48,588 nucleotides of DNA from Deltaproteobacteria bacterium (GTDB lineage Bacteria; Desulfobacterota; Binatia; UBA9968). The notes under the pieces were generated by a model. That model saw only the letters and a program-made list of their open reading frames with translations. It had not been told where the DNA came from and did no database searches. The stretch is from the NCBI GenBank assembly GCA_016874755.1, contig VGTH01000042.1, forward strand, positions 1-48,588, given 5' to 3'. This document shows positions 16,374 through 25,545 of the stretch, one piece after another. The number at the start of each line of letters is the position of its first letter. Within the stretch, counting starts at the first letter, position 1. The translations under genes and the position numbers were made by a program.

Positions 16374-17852
16374 TTAGCGCTTGAGCGCGAGAAACAAATT
16401 GGTCTCGCCGCGTTTGACCAGGAAGAGCAGCGACCTACTGTTTTCATTTTTCTCGATGGCGGCTTTGTAATCCGCCATGCTGCGCACCGGCCGTTTGGCG
16501 ATTTCGCTGATCACGTCGCCACGGCGCATACCGGCTTCTTCAGCGGCGCTGCCCGGCTCCACCGAGGTGATCACCACGCCCTCAGCGCGCGCCATGCCGA
16601 GTTGCTCGGCAAGCTCAGGCGTCGCCGGCTGCACGGTCAGACCAAGGCTGCTCTTCTCGACGCTGGCGACAACTTCTTTGTCTTTCAGCTCGCCGACAGT
16701 CAACGGCAAACTGACATCCTTGCCGCCGCGCGAGATCTTGACTTGCACGTTGCTGCCGGGTGCCACCCGCGCGACCTGCAAGGGCAAATCGCTGGAGTCT
16801 TTGATGACGCGCCCGTCAAACTGCAAAATCACATCGCCCGACTTAAGTCCGGCCCGTTCGGCCGGGCTGTCCTTGGCAACCTCCGCCACCAATGCTCCCT
16901 GGGCCTGTTTGAGGCCCATCGATTCGGCCAGGTCCGGCGTCATCTTCTGGATTGTCGCGCCGATGTAGCCGCGCACGACTTTACCGCTCGCCTGCAGTTG
17001 CGGCAGCAGCTCTTTCACGAGATTGCTGGGTATCGCGAAGCCGATGCCGATGTTGCCGCCCGACTGACTGAAGATCGCGGTGTTGATGCCGATCACTTCG
17101 CCGCGCAGGTTAAGCAGCGGGCCGCCGGAGTTGCCTGGGTTAATAGATGCGTCGGTCTGAATATAATCTTCGTAAGGTCCAGAACCGATGTGGCGCCCCT
17201 TAGCGCTAACGATGCCGGAGGTCACGGTGTGATCGAGGCCGAAGGGATTGCCGATCGCCATCACCCACTCGCCGACCTCCAAACGATCCGAATCGCCCAA
17301 CGAAACCGCTGTCAGGTCCTGCGGCGCGTCGATTTTGATGACCGCGAGATCGGTTTTCGGATCTTTGCCGACAACCTTGCCCTCAAAGCTTCGGCCATCG
17401 GAAAGCTTCACGGTGATTTTATTGGCGCCGTCGATGACGTGGTTGTTGGTAACGATCGTGCCGTTGCGGTCGACGATGAAGCCAGAGCCCTGGCCTCTGC
17501 GCTGCTGCGGCGCCCGCGGCGCCTGACCGCCGAAAAAACGCTCGAAAAATTCGTTGGCCCTATCGTCGTCACCAAAGGGTGATCGTCCGCGACGCTGCGC
17601 TGTGTCGCGTACTTGCACCGTGGAAATATTCACCACCGCCGGCCCGGTCTTTTTCGCTAAACTGGCAAAATTGGGCAACGATTGGCTGACGCGACCCTCG
17701 TCAGTTGCCGCGCCTGCCTGAGCGAGATTGCCGCGGGAATAGGCATGCTGCGCCAATTCGCTGGCGCCAAAACCGACAACCGCCGCCAGCGCGCTGGCGG
17801 CAAAAAGAGTGCCGGCCCGGCGCGGAGCTTTGCTGTCATTTTTCCCTAACAT
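16374..17852 (-). CDS. HtrA/Deg-family periplasmic serine endopeptidase (Do type)
   Basis: This is a DegP/DegQ-like protease-chaperone that degrades misfolded envelope proteins. In 492 residues: an N-terminal membrane anchor or signal (TLFAASALAAVVGFG, about residues 15-30); a trypsin-like domain with catalytic triad His138 (TNNHVIDG), Asp168 (KTDLAVIK) and Ser242 (GNSGGPL); and two PDZ domains, the first containing GYIGATIQ and the second starting near GLTVQPATPELAEQ. The length and two-PDZ arrangement match the Do family. GGGAGG lies nine bases upstream of the ATG at 17852. It stands alone between repeat-rich gaps, and no stress promoter could be identified. Confidence 0.95.
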   Translation of the reverse strand: MLGKNDSKAPRRAGTLFAASALAAVVGFGASELAQHAYSRGNLAQAGAATDEGRVSQSLPNFASLAKKTGPAVVNISTVQVRDTAQRRGRSPFGDDDRANEFFERFFGGQAPRAPQQRRGQGSGFIVDRNGTIVTNNHVIDGANKITVKLSDGRSFEGKVVGKDPKTDLAVIKIDAPQDLTAVSLGDSDRLEVGEWVMAIGNPFGLDHTVTSGIVSAKGRHIGSGPYEDYIQTDASINPGNSGGPLLNLRGEVIGINTAIFSQSGGNIGIGFAIPSNLVKELLPQLQASGKVVRGYIGATIQKMTPDLAESMGLKQAQGALVAEVAKDSPAERAGLKSGDVILQFDGRVIKDSSDLPLQVARVAPGSNVQVKISRGGKDVSLPLTVGELKDKEVVASVEKSSLGLTVQPATPELAEQLGMARAEGVVITSVEPGSAAEEAGMRRGDVISEIAKRPVRSMADYKAAIEKNENSRSLLFLVKRGETNLFLALKR

Positions 17853-18218
17853 CTGTGGTTGCCTCCCTTAACCAGCCCCATTGATAGCGCCGGTATTGAA
17901 AATTATTACGATCCCGCGGGACTAGCGGATTTACCGTCGGCCAAACGGTCGATCAGAACCGCGTGCCTAATTGGACGTAGATGGGGCAACGAAAGTTCCA
18001 GGCCACCCAAGCCATCCCAGAAAGGCGCGCCGCACACCCTTGCGATTGTATGTGTAAGCCCTAAACCGACAGAATAATCCGCTTTGTTAGTTAGGTTCCG
18101 TGGGCTCTTACCGGAGACAGCTGTTGAGCACAGCGCTCGGTAAAGTTAACATGCCGAGCGAAGCGAAGCATCTGCTCGTTCGCCTGGAATGACAGTCGTG
18201 GAGGTCCGCCGGGCCGCC
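17853..18218. other. intergenic region without a recognisable gene
   Basis: This gap of 366 bases upstream of the protease gene holds its ribosome binding site. At 18153-18195 there is a short inverted element related to family B (GAGCGAAGCGAAGCATCTGC...GGAATGACAG). I see no coding signal on either strand. The short open frames here have no family features. Confidence 0.6.
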
Positions 18219-20762
18219 CTACCGCAGCAAATCTTTCCAGCGCTCTTTGCACAAAACCGCCACGCGCAGCCGTTCCATGTTCTGGTCCATTTGCTTGGCG
18301 CCCTGTTTCACCGGGTGAGCGGCAAAGAACTCTTTGACCTCTGCTTCCAGTTCCGGCGCGACCAGGCCGATGATTCCCTCGCACATGCGCGGGATCGAGT
18401 TGTCGGGGTAGTGCTTCAACATTTCGCCCCAATGGCTCTTCATGAACGACCACGCCCGAGCGCGCGCTTCTTTGTTCAAAAGAATGCCGCGCATCAAATA
18501 GGGCGAGTTCTGCGTGCGCACCTCGCCATTGAGGGTCAGCCGCAGGGTGCGCTCAATCAAGTCCGCCGGGCGAAACGCGGCCAATGAAAACAAGTAGCGC
18601 GTCTCTTCCTGGGGCGTTTGGGCGTGCTTGAATTTGGCGTAGAATTTTTCATATTCCGCCGCGCCGCCGGTGTGGGCGACAATGCCGACCAAGGCGGGAA
18701 TGACATTGCGGTCCACTGAGCTCGCATCGTTTTCGTATTGGGCAAACCGCTGGCGCGCCTGGGCCTGGCAACTCGGATCTTCCGCCAGGGTGCCGAGGGC
18801 GGTGATCAAGTCGCCGCGGAGCTGGCTTTGCAGCTCGGCCTCACCGGCGACTGGCGCCCAGCCGAGCCGCTCCACCGCCCCTGATAACAGCGGCCGTACG
18901 CGCCGGCGCAACGTTTCACACTGCGCATCGTCGAGAATCCGATTCAAGTGATGCAATGAACCGACCACGGTGGTCCAGACATTGAGATCGGTCTCATCAC
19001 GCAGGAGATCGACTAGCTCAAGATAGCTGGCCAAAGACGTATAACCGGCCAACGTGGTGGCCCAGGTATCGTTAACCAGGCTGAACCGTTCCACGGGCGA
19101 TAGCTGGCTCTGCAACTTTTCTTTCAGCGCCGTCATCAAGTCGTGATCGTAGCGCACGCGGTAATAACCGTGACCGCCGGCGTTGACGACCACCGACTCG
19201 GTGCCCTCGGGCAGCGTCATGCGGGTCTCTCGGTCGGTCAACAGTAACGTGCTATCCACCGGTCCATTGCCGGTGTTGGCACGGACAAAAATCGGCACAT
19301 GCCATTTGCGCTCTAGCGTCGCGCTGTCGATTAGGTAACCAAAGATCTGCTGCGACAGCACAATGCCGTTGGGAATCTTGTTGACGGTAATCAGCGGATG
19401 GCCCGCCTGAAAAATCCAGGTGTCCATCAACGCCCGCACCGGCTGCTTGGTCGAGTCTTCTATGGCATCCCACAAATCGGTGGTCTCGGCGTTGGCATAT
19501 TTGTGGCGCTGCAAGTAAAGCCGAATGCCGTCACGAAAACGCGCGGCGCCGAGATATTGCTCGAGCATGCGCAGCACCGAGGCCCCTTTTTCATAGGTCA
19601 GCACGTCGAACATGCCCGCGGCCTCTTCCGGTTTTTCGACGGGAAACTCGATGGGCCGGGTGCTCTTCAAGCCGTCGACCTGCATGGCCGCTGCGCGCGA
19701 CACGGTAAAGCTATCCCAGCGGCGCCACTCGGGCTTCCAGGCGTCGACCGCGAGCATCTCCATGAAGGTGGCAAACGCTTCGTTCAGCCACAGGCCATTC
19801 CACCATTTCATCGTTACCAGATCGCCGAACCACATGTGCGCGTTCTCGTGCGCGACGACGTCGGCAACCCGCTCCAACTCCGCGCGCGTGGCTTTCTGCT
19901 CGTCGACCAGCAGCGCGGTTTCGCGAAACGTAATCGCGCCTAGATTTTCCATGGCGCCGGAGGCGAAATCGGGGATGGCGATCAAGTCCAACTTGTCGCC
20001 CGGATACGGAATATCGTAATAGCTGCTGAAGTGATCGAGCGAGGCTTTGCCAATATCGATGGCAAAGCGCGCTAAGCGCCCCTTGCCCGGCACCGCCCAG
20101 ACGCGCAGCGGCGCGCCGCTCGCCGTCACCGGCTCGGTGGCTTCGAATTCCCCGACGATGAACGCGACCAGATAGGTCGACATTTTCATCGAGTCGGCGA
20201 ACACAACTGCCTTTTTCGCGGTATCGGAGAGCGGCGTTTCGCGCACGACGCGCGCGTTGGAAATCGCCGTCAGGTGGCGGTCGACCACCAGCGTCACCTG
20301 GAACACCGCTTTGAACGCCGGCTCGTCCCAACAGGGAAAAGCGCGCCGCGCGTCGGTGGATTCGAACTGCGTCGATGCCAGCGGTTTGTCTTGCCCCTGG
20401 GCATCTTTGTAAGTGCTGCGGTAAAAGCCGTGCAGCTTGTCGTTCAGTATGCCTGAGAAGCGGAGGTGCAATTCCCAAATGCCGGTATCGAGCGTATCGG
20501 CGAAATCAAAGCGCGCCTGTTCGTTTTCGTTGTCAAACGATACAGCGGCATCATGATTCACACCCGAGACGTGCCTAATCGAGGCCGAGTGAATTTGCAA
20601 CTCGGCGGCATTGACGACAATCTCGCGCACCGGATCGAGAACCTGCACCGCGATTTTCTCTTCGCCCTCAAAGGTCCAAGTTGTCAGGTCCGGCGTCAGG
20701 CGGATTTCGTAACGTTCCGGAACGACTTTTTGCGGCAAACGGTGCGCTTTGTGTTCGGCCAT
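18219..20762 (-). CDS. M1 family zinc aminopeptidase
   Basis: This is a gluzincin aminopeptidase (PepN/ERAP-like, M1) that removes N-terminal residues from peptides. The 847-residue protein has the substrate-binding GAMEN motif near residue 269 (SGAMENLGAIT). The zinc motif HENAH (HExxH) is at 305-309, with the third ligand Glu in WLNEAFATF 18 residues later. An ERAP1-like C-terminal helical domain follows. The ATG at 20762 is chosen over a GTG two codons upstream because GGAG lies five bases before it. There is no signal peptide, so it is probably cytoplasmic. It lies 64 bases downstream of the MFS transporter gene on the same strand and may share its promoter. Confidence 0.95.
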   Translation of the reverse strand: MAEHKAHRLPQKVVPERYEIRLTPDLTTWTFEGEEKIAVQVLDPVREIVVNAAELQIHSASIRHVSGVNHDAAVSFDNENEQARFDFADTLDTGIWELHLRFSGILNDKLHGFYRSTYKDAQGQDKPLASTQFESTDARRAFPCWDEPAFKAVFQVTLVVDRHLTAISNARVVRETPLSDTAKKAVVFADSMKMSTYLVAFIVGEFEATEPVTASGAPLRVWAVPGKGRLARFAIDIGKASLDHFSSYYDIPYPGDKLDLIAIPDFASGAMENLGAITFRETALLVDEQKATRAELERVADVVAHENAHMWFGDLVTMKWWNGLWLNEAFATFMEMLAVDAWKPEWRRWDSFTVSRAAAMQVDGLKSTRPIEFPVEKPEEAAGMFDVLTYEKGASVLRMLEQYLGAARFRDGIRLYLQRHKYANAETTDLWDAIEDSTKQPVRALMDTWIFQAGHPLITVNKIPNGIVLSQQIFGYLIDSATLERKWHVPIFVRANTGNGPVDSTLLLTDRETRMTLPEGTESVVVNAGGHGYYRVRYDHDLMTALKEKLQSQLSPVERFSLVNDTWATTLAGYTSLASYLELVDLLRDETDLNVWTTVVGSLHHLNRILDDAQCETLRRRVRPLLSGAVERLGWAPVAGEAELQSQLRGDLITALGTLAEDPSCQAQARQRFAQYENDASSVDRNVIPALVGIVAHTGGAAEYEKFYAKFKHAQTPQEETRYLFSLAAFRPADLIERTLRLTLNGEVRTQNSPYLMRGILLNKEARARAWSFMKSHWGEMLKHYPDNSIPRMCEGIIGLVAPELEAEVKEFFAAHPVKQGAKQMDQNMERLRVAVLCKERWKDLLR

Positions 20763-20826
20763 TCTCACTCCAATTGTGAATTATGAAAAAATCATAAAGA
20801 GACCGGCAGGAAAAACAATAGGGCCG

Positions 20827-22134
20827 CTAAGCCGAACGCTGGCCCGTCGCCGCGCCACCCAGCCCGGCAACTTTCAGGCGCCACGGCTTGATCAACAACG
20901 CCGTCAGCAGCACCGATGCCGACAACGTTGCCATCAACACCCACAGCACCGAGCTGTAGCTTTGCATCCGGTCGTAAACATAGCCGGCCAGCGTCGGCCC
21001 GAGCGCGCTGCCCCACATGTAGAAAAAAGTCATGTTGCCGCGAATCGTCGCGAAATATTTGCGCCCGAAAAAATCGCCGCTGGTGGCCCAGGTGACAGGG
21101 AACGCCGCGTCGAGCGTCGAGTAGAGAATAGCGAAGAGCCAAAGATAAAACTCCGCCTCACTCCATTGTAGGACCAGCAGCCCCGCGATGGGCAGGAGAA
21201 TCCACAACGAAAGCAGCCGCGGTTTGTTCATCCGGTCGGCGACCCAAGCTAAGAAAAAATGAAAGCCCAAATTGAGCAGCGCAAAGGTGCTGAGCAAAAG
21301 TGCCGCGCGCTCCTGGCTCATGCCCTTCCAGACCATGAGTGGAATGAAGTGCACCATCATCGTGCTCTGAGTCGCCACCCGCGCCGTCATGGAAAACGCC
21401 AGCGCCCAAAACGCCAAGGTCTTCATCGCCTGTTTGGCCGTCACATCGGTGGCCGCCGGTTCGCTCGCGGTGGCTTTCTTTTGATTGTCCTCCGCTGGAG
21501 CCGGCAGGTCGCCATCGGGCCGCAGGCCGACACTTTCCGGCGAGCGCTGGATGCGCAGGCTCAGCGGCACACAGATAATCAAGAACAAACAACCCGCCGC
21601 AAAGGCGCCCCAACGCCAACCCCAACTGGTAACCAACATCGACAACAGCGGCGTGATCGCCGTGCCGCCGATCGTCACCGCCGACCCGACCACCGTCATC
21701 GCCCGCGCCCGCTGGCGGATGAACCAGTTGTTAGCCACGACCATCGGCGTTTGGATAAATCCCGCCGAGTAAGCCAGCGAAATCAGTCCCAAATAGGTAA
21801 CGAGAAATCCGCCGTAGCTATCGATCCAAGACAAAACGATGTAGCCGATGCCGGCCAACAATGCCGCCGCCACCATCAATGGCTTGGGGCCGAAGCGGTC
21901 GACGAAATAACCGATCACCGGCGCCTCGATGGCGCCCTCGGCGCGCGCCAGAGAAAACGCCAGCGAAGTCTGGGCGCGGTTCAAACCCAGATCTTGGCTC
22001 ACCGGCAGGAAAAACACCGTGAAGCCATAGCCGTGCAAGCCGCCGCCGAGAATACGCATGGCTGACACGATGCCGACCATGCGCCAACCGTAATATAAGT
22101 TGGAAAAGAAGCTGGAAATTTTTTTCAGGGGCAT
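20827..22134 (-). CDS. major facilitator superfamily transporter (OFA/monocarboxylate-like)
   Basis: This is a 12-helix MFS permease of 435 residues. Typical features are the first helix with GGGLHGYGFTVFFLPV, the loop 2-3 motif (GYFVDRFGPKPLMV), and a charged central loop rich in Pro/Glu/Lys between the two six-helix halves. The second-half equivalent AWVADRMNKPRLL is also present. The overall pattern resembles the oxalate/formate and monocarboxylate antiporter branch, so an organic anion is a reasonable but unproven substrate. The ATG at 22134 is preferred to a TTG at 22161. A strong promoter lies about 50 bases upstream. Confidence 0.88.
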   Translation of the reverse strand: MPLKKISSFFSNLYYGWRMVGIVSAMRILGGGLHGYGFTVFFLPVSQDLGLNRAQTSLAFSLARAEGAIEAPVIGYFVDRFGPKPLMVAAALLAGIGYIVLSWIDSYGGFLVTYLGLISLAYSAGFIQTPMVVANNWFIRQRARAMTVVGSAVTIGGTAITPLLSMLVTSWGWRWGAFAAGCLFLIICVPLSLRIQRSPESVGLRPDGDLPAPAEDNQKKATASEPAATDVTAKQAMKTLAFWALAFSMTARVATQSTMMVHFIPLMVWKGMSQERAALLLSTFALLNLGFHFFLAWVADRMNKPRLLSLWILLPIAGLLVLQWSEAEFYLWLFAILYSTLDAAFPVTWATSGDFFGRKYFATIRGNMTFFYMWGSALGPTLAGYVYDRMQSYSSVLWVLMATLSASVLLTALLIKPWRLKVAGLGGAATGQRSA

Positions 22135-22184
22135 GAAATAGTGCGAGATCGGTGCCCGCAATGGGCCGTGGGTCAGGTAAGATG

Positions 22185-22214
22185 ACTATAGGGAGGCACG
22201 ATTCGCGCTGTCAA
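22185..22214 (-). promoter_or_regulatory. strong sigma70-type promoter for the MFS gene
   Basis: On the minus strand a perfect TTGACA is followed after 18 bp by TATAGT (five of six). The expected transcript start near 22178 gives a 5' leader of about 44 bases to the ATG at 22134. It may also drive the downstream aminopeptidase gene. Confidence 0.6.
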
Positions 22215-22318
22215 GCTAGAGCGCAAACTAACGCGCACTTGTTGACCAGCAACGAAGCGCCCTTCATAATCGCCGAGATGTTATTTCTCGTTCGAGCGCG
22301 CAAGAAAGGAATGCCTGC

Positions 22319-22771
22319 GTGAAGCACTTCCCGATTATTGTGATCCTAGCCACGTTAACGACCGTTGGTTGCGGGCAAATTTTTCGTTCCTCACAATACC
22401 CTGCGCCCGCCTGCGGCAAGCAGCATCCGCTGCAACTGGTGGCCGTGAGATTTTTTCCCGACCCACTGCCGGAGGCGCGGCGCGTTGACCAATGGCGCGC
22501 CACGATCCGCTCCGACGCCACCGAGACCTGCCGCACTCAGCTCATGGTCACGGAAAGGGACAAAAGCGAAAACATCAGCATCGAGTACACGGTTTATATC
22601 AACCCGGGCAGCAATGAGGTTTTTATGAACGGCATGGACAAGTATCGCGTGAGCGGCACCGATTTGTGCTTTCAAGTCCTGGCCCTTCGTGACGGTGCCA
22701 AAGCGCCTCTCGAAACCAAAGAGAATCACTGCGCGAAAACCATCGACAAAGCCCTCTGGTCGATGCGCTAG
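22319..22771 (+). CDS. small predicted lipoprotein of unknown function
   Basis: This is a 150-residue protein with a lipoprotein-type N terminus (FPIIVILATLTTVGC, lipid attachment at the Cys). The mature part contains four further Cys residues (CGKQH, TCRTQ, LCFQV, HCAKT) that could form two disulfides. It also has strand-rich segments such as ISIEYTVYINPGSNEVFM. I do not recognise a family. Translation starts at GTG, with AAAGGA eight bases upstream; there is no ATG alternative in frame before the signal sequence. It stands alone between a divergent transporter and a hydratase gene. Confidence 0.7.
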   Translation: MKHFPIIVILATLTTVGCGQIFRSSQYPAPACGKQHPLQLVAVRFFPDPLPEARRVDQWRATIRSDATETCRTQLMVTERDKSENISIEYTVYINPGSNEVFMNGMDKYRVSGTDLCFQVLALRDGAKAPLETKENHCAKTIDKALWSMR

Positions 22772-22811
22772 CAACGAATTCCCCGGCCTATCTTTCTTTC
22801 CCATCATACTT

Positions 22812-22835
22812 GTAGGGCGACCGGTTGGTCGCCCT
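22812..22835. repeat. palindromic intergenic repeat, family A
   Basis: AGGGCGACC and GGTCGCCCT arms flank a short centre, between the lipoprotein and hydratase genes. It could also work as a transcription terminator for the lipoprotein gene: T-rich sequence follows. Confidence 0.65.
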
Positions 22836-22903
22836 TATTTGCCCCATTGACAGCAGCGCCAGCGACGGATTACCGTCCGGCATCTCAACTTAGGAGGTCT
22901 GTC

Positions 22904-23764
22904 ATGGCCGAATCGCTGCAAAGCTTCAAAAGCTACGTCGGTAAAAGTGAAACTGCCACCGACGTCGTCACCGCGTCGGCGATGGTGAAATTCGCCGCGA
23001 CATTGGGACTCGATAATCCGCCGCTGGAAAAAGGCGCACCGATACCGCCCGGTTGGTACGGCGGCTTTTCCCCCGCCTCGCATCGACCCGACAAGATGCG
23101 CACCGACGGCCAGGCCTCGGGCGGTGGTATCGCGCCGCCGATTCCGTTGCCGCGCCGGCGCATTGGCGGCACCCGGGTCAGCTTTAAAGAACCGCTGTGC
23201 ATCGGCGACGAGATCACCCGCAAGACCGAGATCGCCGACGTGCAAATCGACGAAGGTCCCGGCGGCGCTGCCGTCACTGTGATCGAAAGAAATAGTCTGT
23301 CGACTTCCCGCGGCCTGTGCGTCGTCGAAGAACGCGACATGGTCATGCTTAGCGAAGAGCGCGCTGACGCCGCGCCGAAAACCACACCGGCGATCCCGAG
23401 CAGCGCCAAATGGCAGCAGACGGTCGAACCGAATTCGCCGCTCTTGTTCCGCTTCTCGGCGATCCGCTTCAACAGCCATCGGATTCACTACGATCGCGAC
23501 TACGTGACCAAAGTAGAAAAACTGCCGGGCCTGGTAGTGCAAAGCTCGCTGATCTCGCAGCTACTGATCGAAATGTGCCGCCGCGAGCTGCCGGGCAAGC
23601 GCATGACCAATTTTGATTTTCAAAATCTGCGCTCGGTCTACGACAGCGACGGCAAGTTCACACTCGCCGGCGCGCCGTCCGCCGACGGCCGCGAAGCAAC
23701 GCTCTGGGCGCTGGATGCGAAAGGCAATCTGGCCATGTTAGCGACGGCAAAATTCGCGGGGTAA
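22904..23764 (+). CDS. two-part MaoC-like/FAS1-type dehydratase (hydroxyacyl-CoA or itaconyl/mesaconyl-CoA hydratase-like)
   Basis: This is a 286-residue double hot-dog protein of the HTD2/mesaconyl-C4-CoA hydratase type. The N-terminal half (residues 1-150) has the FAS1-like dehydratase pattern with PPGWYGGFSP and RIGGTRVSFKEPLCIGDEITR. The C-terminal half has the catalytic-type segment LFRFSAIRFNSHRIHYDRDYV, whose FNSHRIHYD core contains the conserved Asn and His of the hydratase site. AGGAGG lies nine bases before the ATG at 22904. The predicted role is hydration of a branched or dicarboxylic enoyl-CoA. It converges on the UbiD-like gene across a repeat. Confidence 0.83.
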   Translation: MAESLQSFKSYVGKSETATDVVTASAMVKFAATLGLDNPPLEKGAPIPPGWYGGFSPASHRPDKMRTDGQASGGGIAPPIPLPRRRIGGTRVSFKEPLCIGDEITRKTEIADVQIDEGPGGAAVTVIERNSLSTSRGLCVVEERDMVMLSEERADAAPKTTPAIPSSAKWQQTVEPNSPLLFRFSAIRFNSHRIHYDRDYVTKVEKLPGLVVQSSLISQLLIEMCRRELPGKRMTNFDFQNLRSVYDSDGKFTLAGAPSADGREATLWALDAKGNLAMLATAKFAG

Positions 23765-23776
23765 CAAGATTCATTC

Positions 23777-23976
23777 CACCACGAAGCACACGAAGGACAC
23801 GGAGTTCGGAAATTTTGATTTTCTTCTCTTACCTTGGTGATCTTCGTGTCCTCCTTCGTGGTGAAAATTTCCTCTCCGAGTTTTGCGTCTTTTGCGCCCT
23901 TCGACTTCGCTCAGGACATGCTTTTTGGGTGTTTCGTGGTTGTTTCCTCAGTGTCCTCCGTACCTCTGCGGTGAAT
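23777..23976. repeat. inverted intergenic repeat, family C (with partial family B)
   Basis: CCACGAAGCACACGAAGGACAC is inverted as GTCCTCCTTCGTGGTG around an AT-rich centre at 23777-23866. A second, weaker TTTCGTGG/CTCTGCGGTG stretch and a partial family B motif (CCTTCGACTTCGCTCAGGAC) run to 23976. It occupies the whole gap between two convergent genes. Confidence 0.65.
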
Positions 23977-23981
23977 CTTAT

Positions 23982-25427
23982 CTAAGCCCAATACGTCGTC
24001 CGGTCGGTCGGGATATGCTGCAGCACCTCGCCGGGCACGAAATCTTCCAATTTGACCCGCGCCATCGCTTCGTCGGGACACTTCGACACCGGCGAGAATG
24101 GCCGGTCCAGCGGCCGGGTTGCGTCGACGATCATGCAGGAGGTTTTGATTTCGTCCTGCAGCGACGGGTCGAGCATGTTGCCGCGAAACAGCGGCTGCAT
24201 GATCGACACCTGCAAGTGGGGCTGGACCCTGGTCGCGAGCGCCCACAGGACGTCGGTGGGGTTGAAAACGTCGATATCATCGTCGAAGACAAAGACGTTC
24301 TTGGCGTGATCGAAGGTCAGCGCCGCTGCGGCGGCACGGCCGGGGTCGCCCTCGGACATTTTTTTCATCGCGATAAAAATATTGTAGTTGGCGGCGCGGC
24401 CGAGTTTACACACCGCCGTGACGCCCGGCACCGCCTCGCGGCAGCGCCTCAAGTAGGCGCCTTCGCGCGGCAGGTCCATCCAGGGCTTGTCGCCTTCCGG
24501 CGTGATCACCGATTGATACATCGCCCCGTGGCGGTAGTTGATCGCGCGGACTTCGTATTCGACGCAGCGGATAAAGCGCTGCGGCCCCAAGTAGCCGGGC
24601 GCTTCGCCGAAAGGACCTTCGACCACGCGCTTGCCCGCAATCAGCGCGCCTTCGATGACGATCTCGGCATCGGCGGGGATCAAAAGATCATCGCCCCAGG
24701 TCTCCGACGCCACCAGCCGCAACGGTTCCTGCATGTAGCCGCCGATGATGTCGAACTCGCTCACTTCGAACGGCCCGGTGTAGCAGGCGCCGATGTGATA
24801 GGCCGGATGGTGCCCCATCACCGTCGCCACCGGACATTCCAGGTTTTGCTTTTCGTAGTCGAGATACATGCGCCAGAGATGGCGCGGCGAGGCGTAGAGG
24901 GCGGTGCGATTTTTCGCTTTGATCTCCATGCGGTGGTACGAACAGTTATAGATGCCGCTCTTGCGGTCCTTGGTGATCGTCGACAGCGTGCTGTACGGTC
25001 CGCCGTCCATCTCGTAGTGGCGCATGAACGGCAGCTGAAACAGATCGACGTCGTTACCACGTTTTATGTTCTGTTTCACCGGCGCATCCTTGCGGTCAAC
25101 GATGATCGGCGGAATCGGCTGCGCCTCGCGCGCTAAGCAAGCCTCGGCCATCTCCGCGCGGTTCATTTCGCGCGGGAAATTGAGCGCGATCTGGGTCTTG
25201 CGCTGTGAGATCTCGCAATTGAGCACCAGCTTAAACTCGCTCGGCCGGCCATGCAGATTGAGCGGCCTGTCGAAAATAGCAATCGGAAACTTTTTCTGCG
25301 CGCCGAGATGTTTGATGATCGCCGTGGCATCGTAATGCGCCGGGTCGATCGGTTTCGTAATGTGAACCACCTCGTTGGGGATTTCTTTGCGGCAATCTTC
25401 GAGAAACGTGCTCAAACTCTTCGCCAT
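23982..25427 (-). CDS. UbiD-family prenylated-FMN decarboxylase
   Basis: This is a UbiD-type decarboxylase acting on aromatic or alpha,beta-unsaturated carboxylic acids with prenylated FMN supplied by a UbiX protein (not seen here). The 481-residue length is typical. Family regions include SGIYNCSYHRMEIKAKNRT in the cofactor domain, ATVMGHHPAYHIGACY, and the hallmark IPADAEIVIEG...EGPFGEAPGYLG. The last contains the acidic residues of the metal/catalytic site. AGAGGTG lies just upstream of the ATG at 25427. The adjacent upstream gene encodes a malonate-decarboxylase-like protein, suggesting a shared pathway. The substrate is not predictable. Confidence 0.92.
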   Translation of the reverse strand: MAKSLSTFLEDCRKEIPNEVVHITKPIDPAHYDATAIIKHLGAQKKFPIAIFDRPLNLHGRPSEFKLVLNCEISQRKTQIALNFPREMNRAEMAEACLAREAQPIPPIIVDRKDAPVKQNIKRGNDVDLFQLPFMRHYEMDGGPYSTLSTITKDRKSGIYNCSYHRMEIKAKNRTALYASPRHLWRMYLDYEKQNLECPVATVMGHHPAYHIGACYTGPFEVSEFDIIGGYMQEPLRLVASETWGDDLLIPADAEIVIEGALIAGKRVVEGPFGEAPGYLGPQRFIRCVEYEVRAINYRHGAMYQSVITPEGDKPWMDLPREGAYLRRCREAVPGVTAVCKLGRAANYNIFIAMKKMSEGDPGRAAAAALTFDHAKNVFVFDDDIDVFNPTDVLWALATRVQPHLQVSIMQPLFRGNMLDPSLQDEIKTSCMIVDATRPLDRPFSPVSKCPDEAMARVKLEDFVPGEVLQHIPTDRTTYWA

Positions 25428-25443
25428 CGTGCACCTCTAAACT

Positions 25444-25540
25444 CACCGCGAAGGCACGAAGAACACGAAGTTCGGAAAAAAAAGACAGTAATAATTTTCT
25501 TTTCCTCCCTTCGCGCTCTTCGTGTCTTCGTGGTGAAAGA
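25444..25540. repeat. inverted intergenic repeat, family C
   Basis: CACCGCGAAGGCACGAAGAA and CTTCGTGTCTTCGTGGTG arms flank an AT-rich centre containing AAAAAAAAG. It lies between two same-strand decarboxylase genes. Confidence 0.7.
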
Positions 25541-25545
25541 TTTTT

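Noticed and set aside
16602-17582. Open frame of 326 codons opposite the HtrA protease
   Set aside because: The minus strand has an intact catalytic triad and two PDZ domains; the plus-strand product is compositionally biased.
23883-25136. Long open frame on the plus strand opposite the UbiD-like gene
   Set aside because: The opposite strand encodes a full-length UbiD family protein with all its motifs; the plus-strand product is Arg/His-rich low-complexity sequence typical of antisense frames in GC-rich DNA.
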